This document shows, piece by piece, positions 35,113 through 44,806 of a DNA stretch of 64,000 bases (its first letter is position 1; each line of letters begins with the position of its first letter). The position numbers were made by a program, and so were the translations under genes. Under the pieces are notes generated by a model that was given only the letters and a program-made list of their open reading frames with translations, had not been told where the DNA came from and ran no database searches. This DNA comes from Azospirillum oryzae (GTDB taxonomy: Bacteria > Pseudomonadota > Alphaproteobacteria > Azospirillales > Azospirillaceae). The stretch spans positions 556,001-620,000 of the forward strand of contig NZ_FXAK01000001.1 in assembly GCF_900177515.1 (NCBI RefSeq). The letters run 5' to 3'.

Positions 35113-35457
35113 TTAGAAGCACTGGCGGTCGGCGGCGACCTGGGCCTGACGGAAGCGGTCCATCAGGTCCTTGGCCCAGCCCGAGCTGCGGAAGATCCCG
35201 GCGCGCTCGCCCGGCTGGTCGGCCATCACCTTCACCGTCTCGATGGCGGTGTAGTCGTCGTAGGTGATGCGGTCGGCGATGGCGTCGATGCTGCAGGCGC
35301 ATTTCTCCATCACGATGTGTGACTGGCCATTGGACGCCATGCAGGCGATCACGTAATCGGCCCGCGCCGCCGTGGGATAGTCGTTCGCCGGGCTGGCGGC
35401 TGCAGGACCCGCCGACAGCAGGGCCGCCGCGAGGACAAACGCAATGCGAACAGGCAT
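35113..35457 (-). CDS. small secreted cysteine-containing protein
   Basis: This 114-residue protein has a signal peptide (about residues 1-22, ending AAASPA) and four cysteines in the mature part (IACMASNG, EKCACSIDAIADRITYDDY, and RQCF at the C-terminus), suggesting two disulfides. No enzyme family is recognised. It converges on the SoxYZ-like gene across 18 bases, and similar small proteins have been seen near quinoprotein gene sets. A periplasmic role with them is inference. Confidence 0.65.
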   Translation of the reverse strand: MPVRIAFVLAAALLSAGPAAASPANDYPTAARADYVIACMASNGQSHIVMEKCACSIDAIADRITYDDYTAIETVKVMADQPGERAGIFRSSGWAKDLMDRFRQAQVAADRQCF

Positions 35458-35668
35458 GACCGGAAATCTCCCATCTTACCCATGGGGGCGTGCCGGGAGG
35501 ACGGTCCCATGGTTCAGCAATGATTGCCCTATATAACAATCACGGATGCGGATGGAATTGGGCCACTCAAAAGGGGTGGGTGTCTTTCGGGGTGGGCCGA
35601 GCGGCGCCGTCCCCGGGCGCTTTGCGGCATCGGTCGAACTCCACCCACCCCCTGCCGGGTCAATCGCG

Positions 35669-35863
35669 TCAGATCTGGCGCGGTCCGCATTTCCAACGGC
35701 GGACGGTGTATTTCGGGTGCTGTTCCGCCCATTCGGCGGCCCGGAACATGCCGTTGCGCGAACAGGCCATCACATTGACGAACGGCTCCTGGAATGCGGG
35801 GCGTTCGACACTGCAGCGGTCGGGGTCGGAAACGAGGCAGACCACAAGGAACAACTCGATCAT
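35669..35863 (-). CDS. small conserved-type hypothetical protein
   Basis: This 64-residue protein (MIELFLVVCLVSDPDRCSVE at the start) has four cysteines and ends YTVRRWKCGP. Its layout, an apolar N-terminus, a DPDRC segment, MACSR in the middle and a RRWKC end, resembles a group of small proteins common in alphaproteobacteria with no assigned role. The ATG at 35863 has GGAG upstream; the frame extends further but without a better start. The flanking gaps (35458-35668 and 35864-36109) show nothing else I can support. Confidence 0.55.
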   Translation of the reverse strand: MIELFLVVCLVSDPDRCSVERPAFQEPFVNVMACSRNGMFRAAEWAEQHPKYTVRRWKCGPRQI

Positions 35864-36109
35864 GACATCTCCAGCCGTCATGGATGTTGGGGCGACCTCG
35901 GTTGGGCGCCTCGAATTCGGCGGCGGCCGTCCAGGTTCATTCACGGGGATTTATGTTGCACTGCACACAAATCCTGGGCCGGAGTCAAGGTGCAGGTTTA
36001 TGGAAAGTCAACTTTGTGTGAACACCGGAGCCGTCCAGATCGTCGCGGCGCGATTCAGGGGCAGGGGACCGGTGATCGGCACCGTCCTCGCGGCTTCAGG
36101 AAAAGGAAG

Positions 36110-36202
36110 TGGCGGAGGCGGATGGGAATCGAACCCACCGTTCGCTGTTGGCGAACCAGCGGTTTTGAAGACCGTGAGGGCCACCAGACCCTTATCGCCT
36201 CC
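36110..36202 (-). tRNA. selC: tRNA-Sec (anticodon TCA)
   Basis: The minus strand folds as a selenocysteine tRNA. Acceptor arms are GGAGGCG and CGCCTCC, with a discriminator G and an encoded CCA end at 36110-36112. The six-pair D stem AGGGTC/GGCCCT and the long variable arm with stem GTTCGC/GCGAAC are hallmarks of tRNA-Sec. The anticodon loop is CTTCAAA with TCA at 36166-36168. The T arm GTGGGTTCGATTCCCAT is normal. All arms appear paired, so the tRNA looks intact although selB and selA just upstream are broken. Confidence 0.93.
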
Positions 36203-36209
36203 GGCAGGC

Positions 36210-36904
36210 TCAGGATGTGGACACCGGGATTCCGTCGCCATCGATCTTTTGGGTATCGGCCTTAGGAGCCGGTGCAGCGGCCAGAATGCGGCGGTCGCCG
36301 TGCCGCCGCGATACGCCGATCCTGTCCAGATGTTCCAGAAGCGGCACCCCAAACTTGCGGGTGATGCCCAGCAGCTTGGTCAACTCGCCCAGCGTCAGCC
36401 CGTCGGCCTTCCCTGAAAGCGCGGCTGCGACCCGTTCGGCCGCCAGCTCCCCTCAAGCGGCGTTCCGTCCAGCAGTTGGCGAACCGCCTGGGCGGTCGCC
36501 GCGGCCTGCGCCTTGCCGACGAGGTCGCATTTGGAAATGGCGACGACACCCCGCCGCACGCCGATCAGGCGGGCGATGGCGAGATGCTCGATGGTCTGCG
36601 GCTTGACGCCTTCGTTGGCGGCGACCACCAGAAGAGCGGCGTCGATGCCGGTCGCTCCGGCGATCATGGTGCGGACGAAGCGCTCGTGGCCGGGCATGTC
36701 GATGAAGGCCAATGTCCCGGCCGCCGCCGTGCGATGGGCGAAGCCGAGCGCGATGGAGATGCCGCGTCGCTTCTCCTCCGCCAGCCGGTCGGTACCGACG
36801 CCGGTCAGTGTGCCCACCAGCGCCGTCTTGCCGTGGTCAACATGGCCGATGACGCCGACGACGATGGTCTTGCCGGGGGCGGTGCTGCCGGGGGCTGTGC
36901 TCAT
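36210..36904 (-). pseudogene. selB: selenocysteine-specific elongation factor SelB, internally deleted and frameshifted
   Basis: The first about 150 codons encode the SelB GTPase domain: VIGHVDHGKTALVGTLTG (P-loop), KRRGISIALGFA, DMPGHERFVRTMIAGA and ISKCDLVGKA. The frame then breaks at about 36447-36457. The remaining sequence, in another frame, encodes only the last winged-helix module (LTLGELTKLLGITRKFGVPL, then LDRIGVSRRHGDRRIL) and stops at 36210. About 400 codons covering domains II, III and most of domain IV are missing, so the 695 bases are roughly a third of a normal gene. It overlaps selA by four bases (ATGA), the remnant of a normal operon. It cannot make a working SelB. Confidence 0.9.
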
Positions 36905-38322
36905 GGGCCGGCCGCCAGTGCCGCGCGGCAGGCGCCTGCGATGTCCGCAAGCTCGCCGTCCGCGACGGTGCGCATATCGAAGATCAGCCGGTCGTCGCGG
37001 ATGAAGCCGACCACGGCCGGGCGATGGGTGCGCAGCCGCCGCGCCAGTTCGGAAACTGCCACCGCCGCGCCGTGGACGGCGACCAAACATGTGGGAATCG
37101 GCGCTTCTGGAAGGGTGCCGCCCCCGGCGAAGCCCTCACCGTCGCGCAGGTCGGTGGACAGGCCGGGTAGTTCGGCCAGCATGGCGCACAGCCGTTCCGC
37201 CCGCTCCACCAGGACCGGCAGAGGAGCGGCAAGCATCGACAGCACCGGCACATGGCCGGGGCCGCTGCCCGCCACCCGTTCCGGCGCGCGATAGAGCTTC
37301 AGCGTCGCTTCCAGGGCTGCCAGGGTCAACTTGTCGGTGCGCAGGGCCCGCAGTAGGGGATGCGCCTTCAGCCGCGCAATCAGGTCGGCGCGGCCGAGGA
37401 TCAGCCCGGCCTGCGGTCCGCCCAGCAGCTTGTCGCCGCTGCAGGTGACCAGATGCATCCCGGATCGCAGGGCCTCCTGCACCGTCGGCTCCGCCGGCAG
37501 GCCGTGGGCGGGGAGGTCGACCAAGCTGCCGCTGCCCAGATCCTCCATCGCGATCAGGCTATTGGCGTCGGCCAGAGCCGCCAGATCCCGGCGGGCTGGA
37601 GCCGCGGTGAAACCCTGGATGCGGTAGTTGCTGGATGGACCTTCAAAAGCACACGGGTGTCTGGGCCGATGGCACGGTCGTAATCGGCGGCACGGGTCTT
37701 ATTGGTGGTGCCGACCTCGACCAGCCGGGCGCCGCTCTGCGCGATCACGTCCGGCACGCGGAAGGAGCCGCCGATCTCCACCAATTCGCCACGCGAGACC
37801 ACCGCCTCCCCCGGCGCGGCCAGTGCGGCCAGCGCCAGCAGGACCGCGGCGGCGTTGTTGTTCACCACCAGGGCAGCCTTGGCGCCGGTCAGCTCGCACA
37901 TCAGGCCGGTGACGCCGTGATAGCGCGAACCGCGCCGTCCGCTGTCCAGGTCGTATTCAAGGTTCATATAGCCCGCCGCTACGGCGGTGACGGCGGCCAT
38001 CGCCTCCGGCGCCAGCGGGGCGTGGCCCAGATTGGTGTGCAGGACGATTCCGGTGGCGTTGACGACGCGGCGCAGCACCGGCGCGCCCTCCCGCTCCAGC
38101 CGGCCGGCCGCGGCGGCGATGAGGGCTTCCGGGGTTTGTGGCGTCGTCCTCAGCGGCGCCGGAGCGCAATGCCGTGCGCAGAGCATCCAGTTCGGCACGC
38201 AGCGCCTGCAGCACCGGCGTCCGTCCGTGGGCGGCGACCAGCGCCGCCGACCGTTCGTCGTCGATCAGCCTTTGCACCTGCGGCAGCTTGCGCAATGTCG
38301 AGAGGGTCAGGTCGGCGCTCAT
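36901..38322 (-). pseudogene. selA: selenocysteine synthase SelA with two compensating frameshifts
   Basis: SelA converts Ser-tRNA-Sec to Sec-tRNA-Sec with pyridoxal phosphate. The total span, about 474 codons, is full length, but the protein is read in three pieces. The first is [20 protein letters not shown] to about 38145. The second is [20 protein letters not shown] to about 37634, including [17 protein letters not shown]. The third returns to the first frame with [17 protein letters not shown] and the PLP-lysine region TCSGDKLLGGPQAG. The second break fits loss of one C in a CATCCC string. Unless both are sequencing errors, no active SelA is made. The ATG overlaps the upstream gene's stop. 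Confidence 0.88.
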
Positions 38323-38792
38323 CCCTGCATCGCCTTGGCCAGGAACCGGTCGATCATCCCGGCGACGGTCTCGCTGTCGAGATCGTCCAGACGGCAGGTC
38401 CGCACGTCGGTCGTCTTCACCGGCGTCAGGAAATTCTCGGATACCGATGTCGTTCCGTCCTCTCCCACATGGAAGGTCATATAGGCACGCGGAGCATCCT
38501 CCGCGGTGTCGAGCGAGGTGAAATGGACGATGGCGCGCGGCATCTCGTGCACGAGGTCGATGTCCTCCTGGAACCACACCGTGCCGACCTCGCGGACGAT
38601 CGGCTGCCGGGAGTCGGCGATGGGCCGGATGATGCGGTCGTGCAGGTCGCGGATGTCCTTCAGCATCGTCACCTTGCGGCTGTCGCGGGAGCCCTCGCCG
38701 AAATGGTCGGTCGTGTTCCGACGCGCCGCGTCCAGAACCCGGCGGGTGCGGACCACGGCATCGACCAGCCGGCTGGTGGCGTCCGAATGCAT
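38319..38792 (-). CDS. uncharacterised protein coupled to selA
   Basis: This 157-residue soluble protein has no signal peptide or membrane segment. Readable features are RRNTTDHFGEGSRDSRKVTM, LHDRIIRPIADSRQPIVREV, DLVHEMPRAIVHFTSLDTAE and an acidic C-terminus. I do not recognise the family. The stop overlaps the selA start by four bases, and a 25-base gap separates it from the cox operon, so it may be read through from cox. It shows no damage, unlike selA and selB. A link with selenium or formate metabolism is only positional. The ATG at 38792 fits; the frame runs further upstream without a clear site. Confidence 0.65.
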   Translation of the reverse strand: MHSDATSRLVDAVVRTRRVLDAARRNTTDHFGEGSRDSRKVTMLKDIRDLHDRIIRPIADSRQPIVREVGTVWFQEDIDLVHEMPRAIVHFTSLDTAEDAPRAYMTFHVGEDGTTSVSENFLTPVKTTDVRTCRLDDLDSETVAGMIDRFLAKAMQG

Positions 38793-38817
38793 CGCGTCTG
38801 TCTCCTCCTCTGTCGGA

Positions 38818-39150
38818 TCAGCGGTTGCCCGGCTGGTGTTCGCTGCCCGTGGGGGCTGGCAGGTCGCCCACATGCTCCACCTTGCGGGTCAAATAGTCGG
38901 TGGCCGACAGTGCGAACAGAATCGCCAGCCAGAACAGGCCAGCCGCCGCTGCGGCCCGGGTCAGCGTCGGCGCCCGGAACAGCTTCATGAACAGTGCCAG
39001 CACCAAAAGCGCCTTCGCCACCGAGATGCCCAGCGCCAGCACGACATTCATCGGCCCCGGCATCGGCACATAGGCAAGGCCCAGCGTCATCGCCAGCAAC
39101 GCCAGCAGAGCCGCCCAGGTCAACAGCAGGGGGAGGGGAGGTGCCTTCAT
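38818..39150 (-). CDS. coxD: cytochrome c oxidase subunit IV (prokaryotic)
   Basis: This 110-residue membrane protein has three hydrophobic helices (LTWAALLALLAMTLGLAYV; VVLALGISVAKALLVLALFM; AGLFWLAILFALSATDYLT). It matches the small subunit IV found at the end of caa3/aa3 oxidase operons (ISVAKALLVLALFMKL is typical). It stabilises the oxidase and has no cofactor. The ATG at 39150 overlaps coxC by four bases. It is the last gene of the act-cox unit. Confidence 0.85.
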   Translation of the reverse strand: MKAPPLPLLLTWAALLALLAMTLGLAYVPMPGPMNVVLALGISVAKALLVLALFMKLFRAPTLTRAAAAAGLFWLAILFALSATDYLTRKVEHVGDLPAPTGSEHQPGNR

Positions 39151-39803
39151 GGTCCGCTCCGTCCGACCAGATAGATCAGCGGGTAGAGGAAGATCCAGAC
39201 GATGTCGACGAAGTGCCAGTACAGCCCCGTCACTTCCACCGGCGTGTAATAGTGGGAATTGAAGGCGCCGCGCCGCGCCCGAACTGCCATCACCGCGATC
39301 AGCCCGATGCCGATGGTGACGTGGATGCCGTGGATGCCCGTCAGCAGAAAATAGAGGAAATAGAACAGCTCGATCGTCTGGGCATGCACGCTGTCCTCGT
39401 GGAAATTCAGTCCCGGTACCAGATGCTCGGTCCATTCCTTGTGGTACTCGTAGCCCTTCAGCCCGAGGAACAGCAGCCCCAGAAACGCGGTGACCGCCAG
39501 GAGCCGGGTCAGAGCCTTGCGCCGGCCATGCTCCGCCGCATGGACGGCCCAGGCCATGGTGAAGCTGCTGGTCAGCAGCACCAGCGTGTTGACGGAGCCG
39601 ATGACGATCTTGGTGTGACGCCCGGCCTCCGCCACGCCATCCGGGTAGGTGGCGCGCAGCCATGTGTAGGCCAGCAGCATCCCGCCGAAGAACAGGACCT
39701 CCGTCGCCAGGAACACCCACATGCCGAAGGACGCGGTCTCCGCCTGCTGCTCCGCCGTCGCGTATTGCGGTTCGGGCCGTGGGATGACAGGTGCGTCAGA
39801 CAT
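39147..39803 (-). CDS. coxC: cytochrome c oxidase subunit III
   Basis: This 218-residue subunit has five predicted membrane helices, the short form that accompanies caa3-type oxidases. Family marks are [20 protein letters not shown] with its conserved glutamate, the [12 protein letters not shown] loop, [13 protein letters not shown] and [18 protein letters not shown] at the C-terminus. The ATG at 39803 overlaps coxA by eight bases; longer upstream frames belong to coxA. Confidence 0.93.
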   Translation of the reverse strand: MSDAPVIPRPEPQYATAEQQAETASFGMWVFLATEVLFFGGMLLAYTWLRATYPDGVAEAGRHTKIVIGSVNTLVLLTSSFTMAWAVHAAEHGRRKALTRLLAVTAFLGLLFLGLKGYEYHKEWTEHLVPGLNFHEDSVHAQTIELFYFLYFLLTGIHGIHVTIGIGLIAVMAVRARRGAFNSHYYTPVEVTGLYWHFVDIVWIFLYPLIYLVGRSGP

Positions 39804-41439
39804 CCTGCGGCTCCGGTTCCGGCCGGTACTGGTAGGGCGGTCGGGTGACGGTGGGCGTCTTGTCGAAATTGTGGGCGGGTGGAGGGGAGGAGGTCTGCCA
39901 TTCCAGCCCGGTTGCCGCCCACGGGTTGGATCCTGCCCGCTTGCCGCGGAACAGCGACCAGCCGAGATAGAAGAAGGGCAGCGCATAGCCGATCGCCAGC
40001 ACCGACGCGCCGGCTGACGAGAAGATGTTCCAGACCTGGAATTCCGGCGGATAGGAATAGTAGCGCCGTTCCATCCCCAGATAGCCCAGGATGAATTGCG
40101 GGAAGAAGGTCAGGTTGAAGCCGAAGAAGATCAGCAGCGCTGCGATGCGCGCCCACCATTCGGGATAAAGCCGTCCCGTCACCTTGGGCCACCAGTAATG
40201 CAGCCCGCCGAAATAGGCGCTGACCATGCCGCCGACCATGATGTAGTGGAAATGCGCCACGACGAAATAAGTGTCGGTGACATGGACGTCGAAGGCGAGG
40301 TTGGCGACGAACAGCCCGGTCAGCCCGCCGATGGTGAAAAGCCCGATGAAGCCCAGGGCGTAGAGCATCGGCGCGTCGAAGCTGATCCAGCCCTTGTGCA
40401 GCGTGGCGGTCCAGTTGAACACCTTGATCGCCGACGGCACCGCGATGACGTAGCTGAGCAGCGAAAAAACCAGCCCGGCATAGAGCGAGATGCCGGCGAC
40501 GAACATGTGGTGCGCCCACACGAAGAAGCCGACGATCGCGATGGTGATGCTGGACCACACCACGAACTTGTAGCCGAACAGCGGCTTGCGGGCGAAGCAG
40601 GGCACGATCTCGCTGATTACGCCGAAGCCCGGCAGGATCATGATGTAGACCGCGGGGTGGGAGTAGAACCAGAACAGGTGCTGGAACAGCAGCGGATCGC
40701 CGCCCAGCGCCGGGTCGAAGATGCCGACCCGCAGCAGCCGTTCCACCGCCACCAGCATCAGGGTGATCGCCAGCACCGGCGTCGCCAGCACCATGATGAC
40801 GGAGGTGGCGTAGTTCGACCAGACGAACACCGGCAGCCGGTACCATGTCATCCCCGGCGCCCGCATCCGGTGGGTTGTGACGATGAAGTTCAGCCCGGTC
40901 AGGATGGAGGAGAAGCCGACGGCGAACACGGCGGCCAGCGCCAACACGACATAGCCGTTGGAATAGAGCGAGGAGAAGGGCGTGTAGAAGGTCCAGCCGG
41001 TGTCGACCCCGCCGATCAGGATGGCGAACAGCGCCAGGAAGCCGGCTCCGACATAAAGATACCAGCTCAGCAGGTTCAGGCGCGGGAAGGCCAGATCCTT
41101 GGCGCCGATCATCAGCGGGATCAGAAAATTGCCCATGGTGTTGGGGATCGACGGGATCAGGAAGAACCAGACCATCACGATGCCGTGCAGCGTGAACAGC
41201 CGGTTGTAGATGTCCGGCGTGAAGATGCCGGCTGGCGTCACCAGATTCAGCCGGATCAGCGTCGCCGCCAGCCCGCCGACGAAGAAGAAGAAGGTGATCG
41301 ACAGGGTATAGAGGATGGCGATCCGCTTGTGGTCCTTGGTCAGCAGCCAGGAGCGCAGGGTGACGCCTTCCTCCGTCAGGTAGTTTTTGGTGGCGACGAC
41401 GGGTTCGTCGGACTTTCCGGTCACGGTCGCGGTGGTCAT
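39796..41439 (-). CDS. coxA: cytochrome c oxidase subunit I
   Basis: This 547-residue haem-copper oxidase subunit reduces oxygen. It has about 12 helices. Visible sites are [12 protein letters not shown] near helix II, the CuB / Tyr-His region [30 protein letters not shown] with two copper histidines, [12 protein letters not shown], and [12 protein letters not shown] with the haem histidines. The sequence type fits A-family caa3 oxidases. Its ATG overlaps the coxB stop by four bases. Reducing equivalents are expected to arrive from alternative complex III, encoded upstream in the same unit. Confidence 0.96.
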   Translation of the reverse strand: MTTATVTGKSDEPVVATKNYLTEEGVTLRSWLLTKDHKRIAILYTLSITFFFFVGGLAATLIRLNLVTPAGIFTPDIYNRLFTLHGIVMVWFFLIPSIPNTMGNFLIPLMIGAKDLAFPRLNLLSWYLYVGAGFLALFAILIGGVDTGWTFYTPFSSLYSNGYVVLALAAVFAVGFSSILTGLNFIVTTHRMRAPGMTWYRLPVFVWSNYATSVIMVLATPVLAITLMLVAVERLLRVGIFDPALGGDPLLFQHLFWFYSHPAVYIMILPGFGVISEIVPCFARKPLFGYKFVVWSSITIAIVGFFVWAHHMFVAGISLYAGLVFSLLSYVIAVPSAIKVFNWTATLHKGWISFDAPMLYALGFIGLFTIGGLTGLFVANLAFDVHVTDTYFVVAHFHYIMVGGMVSAYFGGLHYWWPKVTGRLYPEWWARIAALLIFFGFNLTFFPQFILGYLGMERRYYSYPPEFQVWNIFSSAGASVLAIGYALPFFYLGWSLFRGKRAGSNPWAATGLEWQTSSPPPAHNFDKTPTVTRPPYQYRPEPEPQDV

Positions 41440-42422
41440 TGGGTGGGCCTTTCCGCGCTGCCGGCTTTGCGGCCGGTTTGGGAGTTTTCAGCCGTCCTGT
41501 CGGCCAGCGATTTGATGTAGGCGACCAGCTTCAGCAGGTCGTCCTCGCCGATCTGACCGGCGAAGGAGGGCATGACCGGCGGATAGCCGGCGGCGATCTC
41601 CGACTTCGGCTTCAGGATCGAATCGCGGATGTAGCGGTCGTCGGCGACGACGGTGCGGCCGTCCTGCAGCGGCACCGGGCGGCTGAACAGCCCCTCCAGC
41701 TTCGGCGCGTGGACGGTGCTGGCGGTGCCGTGGCAGCCGCTGCAGCCATAGCTGCGGAACAGCGCCTCCCCCTCCTGCGCGAGACTGGGGCCGGGGTCCT
41801 GGCTGTCCAGCCAGCGCTGGAAGTCGGACGGCTCCATGACGACGACGCTGCCGCCCATCCGGGCATGCCAAGTGCCGCAGAGCTCCGCGCAGAACAGGCG
41901 GTATTCGCCGACCTTCGTCGGGGTGAACCACAGCGTCTCGTACCGGCCGGGCAGCGCGTCCTGGCGGACCCGGAAGGCGGGGATGGCGAAGTCGTGGATC
42001 ACGTCCTGCGAGGTCAGCACCAGCCGCACCGGCTTGCCGACCGGGACATGCAGCGTGTCGATCTCGCGCTGGCCGCCGGGATGCTCGATCTTCCACATCC
42101 ACTGCTTGCCGACGACATAGATGTCGGTGGCGTCCTTGGGCGGGCTGTGGATGCCGACATAAAGGTCCGCCCCCCAGAAATAGAGGCCGAGGAAGGCGAC
42201 GAAGGTGGCGACCGTCCAGGCGGTCTCAACCCTCCAGGTGCGGCCGAGCCGGTCGCCGCGCTCCACCTTGCTGCTTTTCCGGTAGCGGACGCAGAAGAGG
42301 ATCATCAGCCCGAAGACCAGCAGCAGGATGAAGGCGCTGGTGCCGACCAGGGCGGCGAACAGCCAATCCATGTCGGCGGCATGGGCCGACGCGGTGGGGG
42401 GGAGGAGTTGCATGCTTCCCAT
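41436..42422 (-). CDS. coxB: cytochrome c oxidase subunit II with fused cytochrome c domain
   Basis: This 328-residue subunit has two N-terminal membrane helices, a cupredoxin domain with the CuA site [13 protein letters not shown] (about 185), and a C-terminal class I cytochrome c with [13 protein letters not shown] (about 235). That fusion defines caa3-type oxidases. The ATG at 42422 is chosen because GGGGTGA lies eight bases upstream. A GTG at 42434 that overlaps the sco stop as GTGA is a real alternative. Confidence 0.93.
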   Translation of the reverse strand: MGSMQLLPPTASAHAADMDWLFAALVGTSAFILLLVFGLMILFCVRYRKSSKVERGDRLGRTWRVETAWTVATFVAFLGLYFWGADLYVGIHSPPKDATDIYVVGKQWMWKIEHPGGQREIDTLHVPVGKPVRLVLTSQDVIHDFAIPAFRVRQDALPGRYETLWFTPTKVGEYRLFCAELCGTWHARMGGSVVVMEPSDFQRWLDSQDPGPSLAQEGEALFRSYGCSGCHGTASTVHAPKLEGLFSRPVPLQDGRTVVADDRYIRDSILKPKSEIAAGYPPVMPSFAGQIGEDDLLKLVAYIKSLADRTAENSQTGRKAGSAERPTQ

Positions 42423-42430
42423 GGCCGTGC

Positions 42431-43243
42431 TCACCCCTTCCCCGGCCGGCGGGTGGCCCGCCACACCAGCAGCCCGACGCCCAGGACCGAGACGGCGCCG
42501 GTCGCCTGCATCAGACGGCCCACCTGCGAATTGTATTTGCCCTGCGCCGGATCGTAGCCGTAGCAGAGCAGCAGCAGATGGTCGGCCACCGAACCGACCG
42601 TGCCCTTGGAGGCATCGACCAGCCCGAGCCGCAGGTCGGTGGGATCGTAGCCGATCCCCAGTATGTAGCGGGACACCGTCCCGCCCGGCGACACCAGCAC
42701 CACCCCGGCGGGATGCGCATACTGTCCGGTGGCCTCGTCCAGCTTGTAAGTGAAGCCGGCGGCGGTGGCGAGGCGGCGGACCTCCCGGCTATTGCCGGCC
42801 GGATCGGTGACCAGCGGATGGATGGCGGCGGCCAGTGCCGGGTCGCGTTCGAAATGCCGCGCCTTCATCGCTGCGGCGTCGGCCGGGCTGTCGTTGGGAT
42901 CGATGCTGACCGCCATCACCGCGTAGTCCTTGCTGGGCGTGAGCGGCACGTGTTTGAGGGCCGCCGCCAGATCGCCCAGAACCACGCCGCACAGCGTCGT
43001 GCAGCGGAAATAGTCAAAGACCAGAACCAGTGGCTTGCCCGCATCGAACAGAGTTGCGGTGGTGACGGCATTGCCGGCCTCGTCGCGCAGCCGGACGTCG
43101 CGCGGCAACTGCACCCCCGGATGCTGGTCGAAGGCGAAGTCCTTGAAGCCGGACGGCAGCAGGGCCGTCGGCGAGGCGTGTGCGCCTGTCATGGGCAGTG
43201 CCAGCAGAAGGCCGATCAGGGCGGCGATGGCGAGCCGTCTCAT
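42431..43243 (-). CDS. SCO1/SenC-type copper chaperone for cytochrome oxidase
   Basis: This 270-residue protein has a signal sequence (about 1-23), a thioredoxin-like SCO domain with the copper motif FRCTTLCGVVLGDL (C-x3-C) and a distal histidine in QYAHPAGVVLV, plus a C-terminal membrane helix (VSVLGVGLLVWRAT). It delivers copper to the CuA site of CoxB. It lies between the small membrane protein and coxB, with four-base overlap on the upstream side. A trailing membrane anchor is typical of SCO proteins in ACIII-cox operons. Confidence 0.9.
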   Translation of the reverse strand: MRRLAIAALIGLLLALPMTGAHASPTALLPSGFKDFAFDQHPGVQLPRDVRLRDEAGNAVTTATLFDAGKPLVLVFDYFRCTTLCGVVLGDLAAALKHVPLTPSKDYAVMAVSIDPNDSPADAAAMKARHFERDPALAAAIHPLVTDPAGNSREVRRLATAAGFTYKLDEATGQYAHPAGVVLVSPGGTVSRYILGIGYDPTDLRLGLVDASKGTVGSVADHLLLLCYGYDPAQGKYNSQVGRLMQATGAVSVLGVGLLVWRATRRPGKG

Positions 43244-43719
43244 CGCTGCCCCTCCTGCCTTGCGTCAACCGGCCAGTCGGAAATGCCGTGCTCGGCGACG
43301 CGGCGCATCGCCTCGTCGATGGGAATGTGGGCGATGCCGCGCTCCCGGTCGGCCCAGCCGTAGCCGGTCAACCGCTCCAGGGAGTCCGCCTTGTAGCGCT
43401 TGAAGTCTGCGGGCGGATCGGTCTGCAGGCGTGGTTCCGGCATCGGCGTCGTCAGGCCACGGTTCCGGTCGGCGGTAGCATCGGGGAAGATCAGCATCAG
43501 CGAGACCACGACCGTCCCGATCAGGCCGGCCGCCAGTGCGCCGAGCAGGACGAACAGCCAGGGCGGCGTGTCCCGCTTTTCGAAGCGCGTGTCGGGATTG
43601 CGGCCCTCCTGGTCCGGCCGCTTCGGCGAACGGCCGCGCCCCAGCCGCGCCCAGCCGAGCAGCAGCGCCGCCGCGGTCCCGGCGATGCCGGTCCGATTGA
43701 TGCGCGTGGCCTTATCCAT
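43240..43719 (-). CDS. small membrane protein of the act-cox operon
   Basis: This 159-residue protein has one clear membrane helix (PPWLFVLLGALAAGLIGTVVVSLML, residues about 53-77) after a basic N-terminus. A hydrophilic domain follows and ends with GIAHIPIDEAMRRVAEHGI. Similar short proteins with an IPI-DEAM motif occur in ACIII and oxidase operons, without known function. An assembly or supercomplex role is inference. It overlaps actF by eight bases and sco by four. Confidence 0.75.
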   Translation of the reverse strand: MDKATRINRTGIAGTAAALLLGWARLGRGRSPKRPDQEGRNPDTRFEKRDTPPWLFVLLGALAAGLIGTVVVSLMLIFPDATADRNRGLTTPMPEPRLQTDPPADFKRYKADSLERLTGYGWADRERGIAHIPIDEAMRRVAEHGISDWPVDARQEGQR

Positions 43720-44806
43720 GGCGGATCCCCTCCGCCATCAGGCCGGCGGTCCGGGTGGTCTGTTCGCTCCGGCCGGAATGCCGCCGGTCGGCGCCGAGGC
43801 GCCAAAGGAACACCGCCATTCCGGCGCCACCCATCGCAAACGTCGCTGCAGGCGCGAACCAGCTGAAGCCGCCCTCCAGTCCAGGCATGATCAGCCACCA
43901 GCATTCCAGCAGATGCGCCGCCAGCAGCAGCAGGCAGACGGCGGCCAACCCGCCCCGGCTGCGCTTCACCGGCCACCAGATCAGGGCGGCGAAGGGCAGC
44001 GCCCCCTGTGCCAGCGCGCCCAGCACCGCGACCCAGCCCCAGCCGCCGGACAGGCGCGCGACGTACCAGGGGATCTCGTGCGGCAGATTCTCCTGCCAGA
44101 CGATCAGGAACTGCATGAAGGACAGGTAGAACCACAGCAGGATGGCGGCGATCAGCAGGCTGCCCAGATCGCGCCGCTGCCCGGTGTCCGTCCGTCCGCC
44201 CAGGATCGCCGCCAGCGTCGCCAGCGCCAGGGCGCCCAGCAGCTGGCCGCTGACGATCATCATCCCGTAGATGCTGGATCCCCACTCAGGCTCGACCGAC
44301 ATGAACCAGTCGAAGGACGCGAAGGTGACGGTCAGCCCCAGCAGGATCAGCCCCGGTGCCGCCAGCGGGTTGCTGCGGCCCCGTCCCGAGCACAACAGCG
44401 CCACCAGGGCCAGCCCGAGCCAGACCACGGCATAGACAGCCGTCCGCCCGTAGAAGAAGGGTGCGTTCAGGTAGAAGCGATTCTTCAGATGCACGGCCAC
44501 CGCCGTCCGTGCCCAGGGATACAGCTCCGGCAGAAGGAACAGCACCGGCACCAGAAGCAGGAGCGCCAGCGGCAGAACGGCGACCATGGCGCGCAGCGGC
44601 GGCACCGCGGCCGCTCCCCAGCGTCCGCCGGTCAGGTCATGGGCGAACAGCAGCATCATGGCGCCCAGAGGCAGCCCGATCCAGAAGGCGAAGGACGCCA
44701 GCCAGCCGCGCAGCACGGCCTGCGGGTCGACCAGCGCGCCGATGGCGCAGACCGCACCGCCGGCCAGAGCCGCGCCGACGGCGGCGGAAAGCGGGCGCCG
44801 GCTCAT
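43712..44806 (-). CDS. actF: alternative complex III subunit ActF
   Basis: This 364-residue membrane protein has about ten helices and resembles the ActF/quinol-oxidoreductase membrane subunits. It starts MSRRPLSAAVGAALAGGAVC, with LLFAHDLTGGRWG, FYLNAPFFYGRTAVYAVVWL, SFDWFMSVEPEWGSSIYGMM and FLIVWQENLPHEIPWYVARL. ActF and ActC together anchor the quinol-oxidising complex. The ATG at 44806 overlaps the actE stop by four bases. Confidence 0.88.
   Translation of the reverse strand: MSRRPLSAAVGAALAGGAVCAIGALVDPQAVLRGWLASFAFWIGLPLGAMMLLFAHDLTGGRWGAAAVPPLRAMVAVLPLALLLLVPVLFLLPELYPWARTAVAVHLKNRFYLNAPFFYGRTAVYAVVWLGLALVALLCSGRGRSNPLAAPGLILLGLTVTFASFDWFMSVEPEWGSSIYGMMIVSGQLLGALALATLAAILGGRTDTGQRRDLGSLLIAAILLWFYLSFMQFLIVWQENLPHEIPWYVARLSGGWGWVAVLGALAQGALPFAALIWWPVKRSRGGLAAVCLLLLAAHLLECWWLIMPGLEGGFSWFAPAATFAMGGAGMAVFLWRLGADRRHSGRSEQTTRTAGLMAEGIRHG

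Noticed and set aside
35573..35651. Distant inverted repeat GGGGTGGGTG / CACCCACCCC
   Set aside because: The arms are 59 bases apart, low in complexity, and have no partner element; chance is likely in GC-rich DNA.
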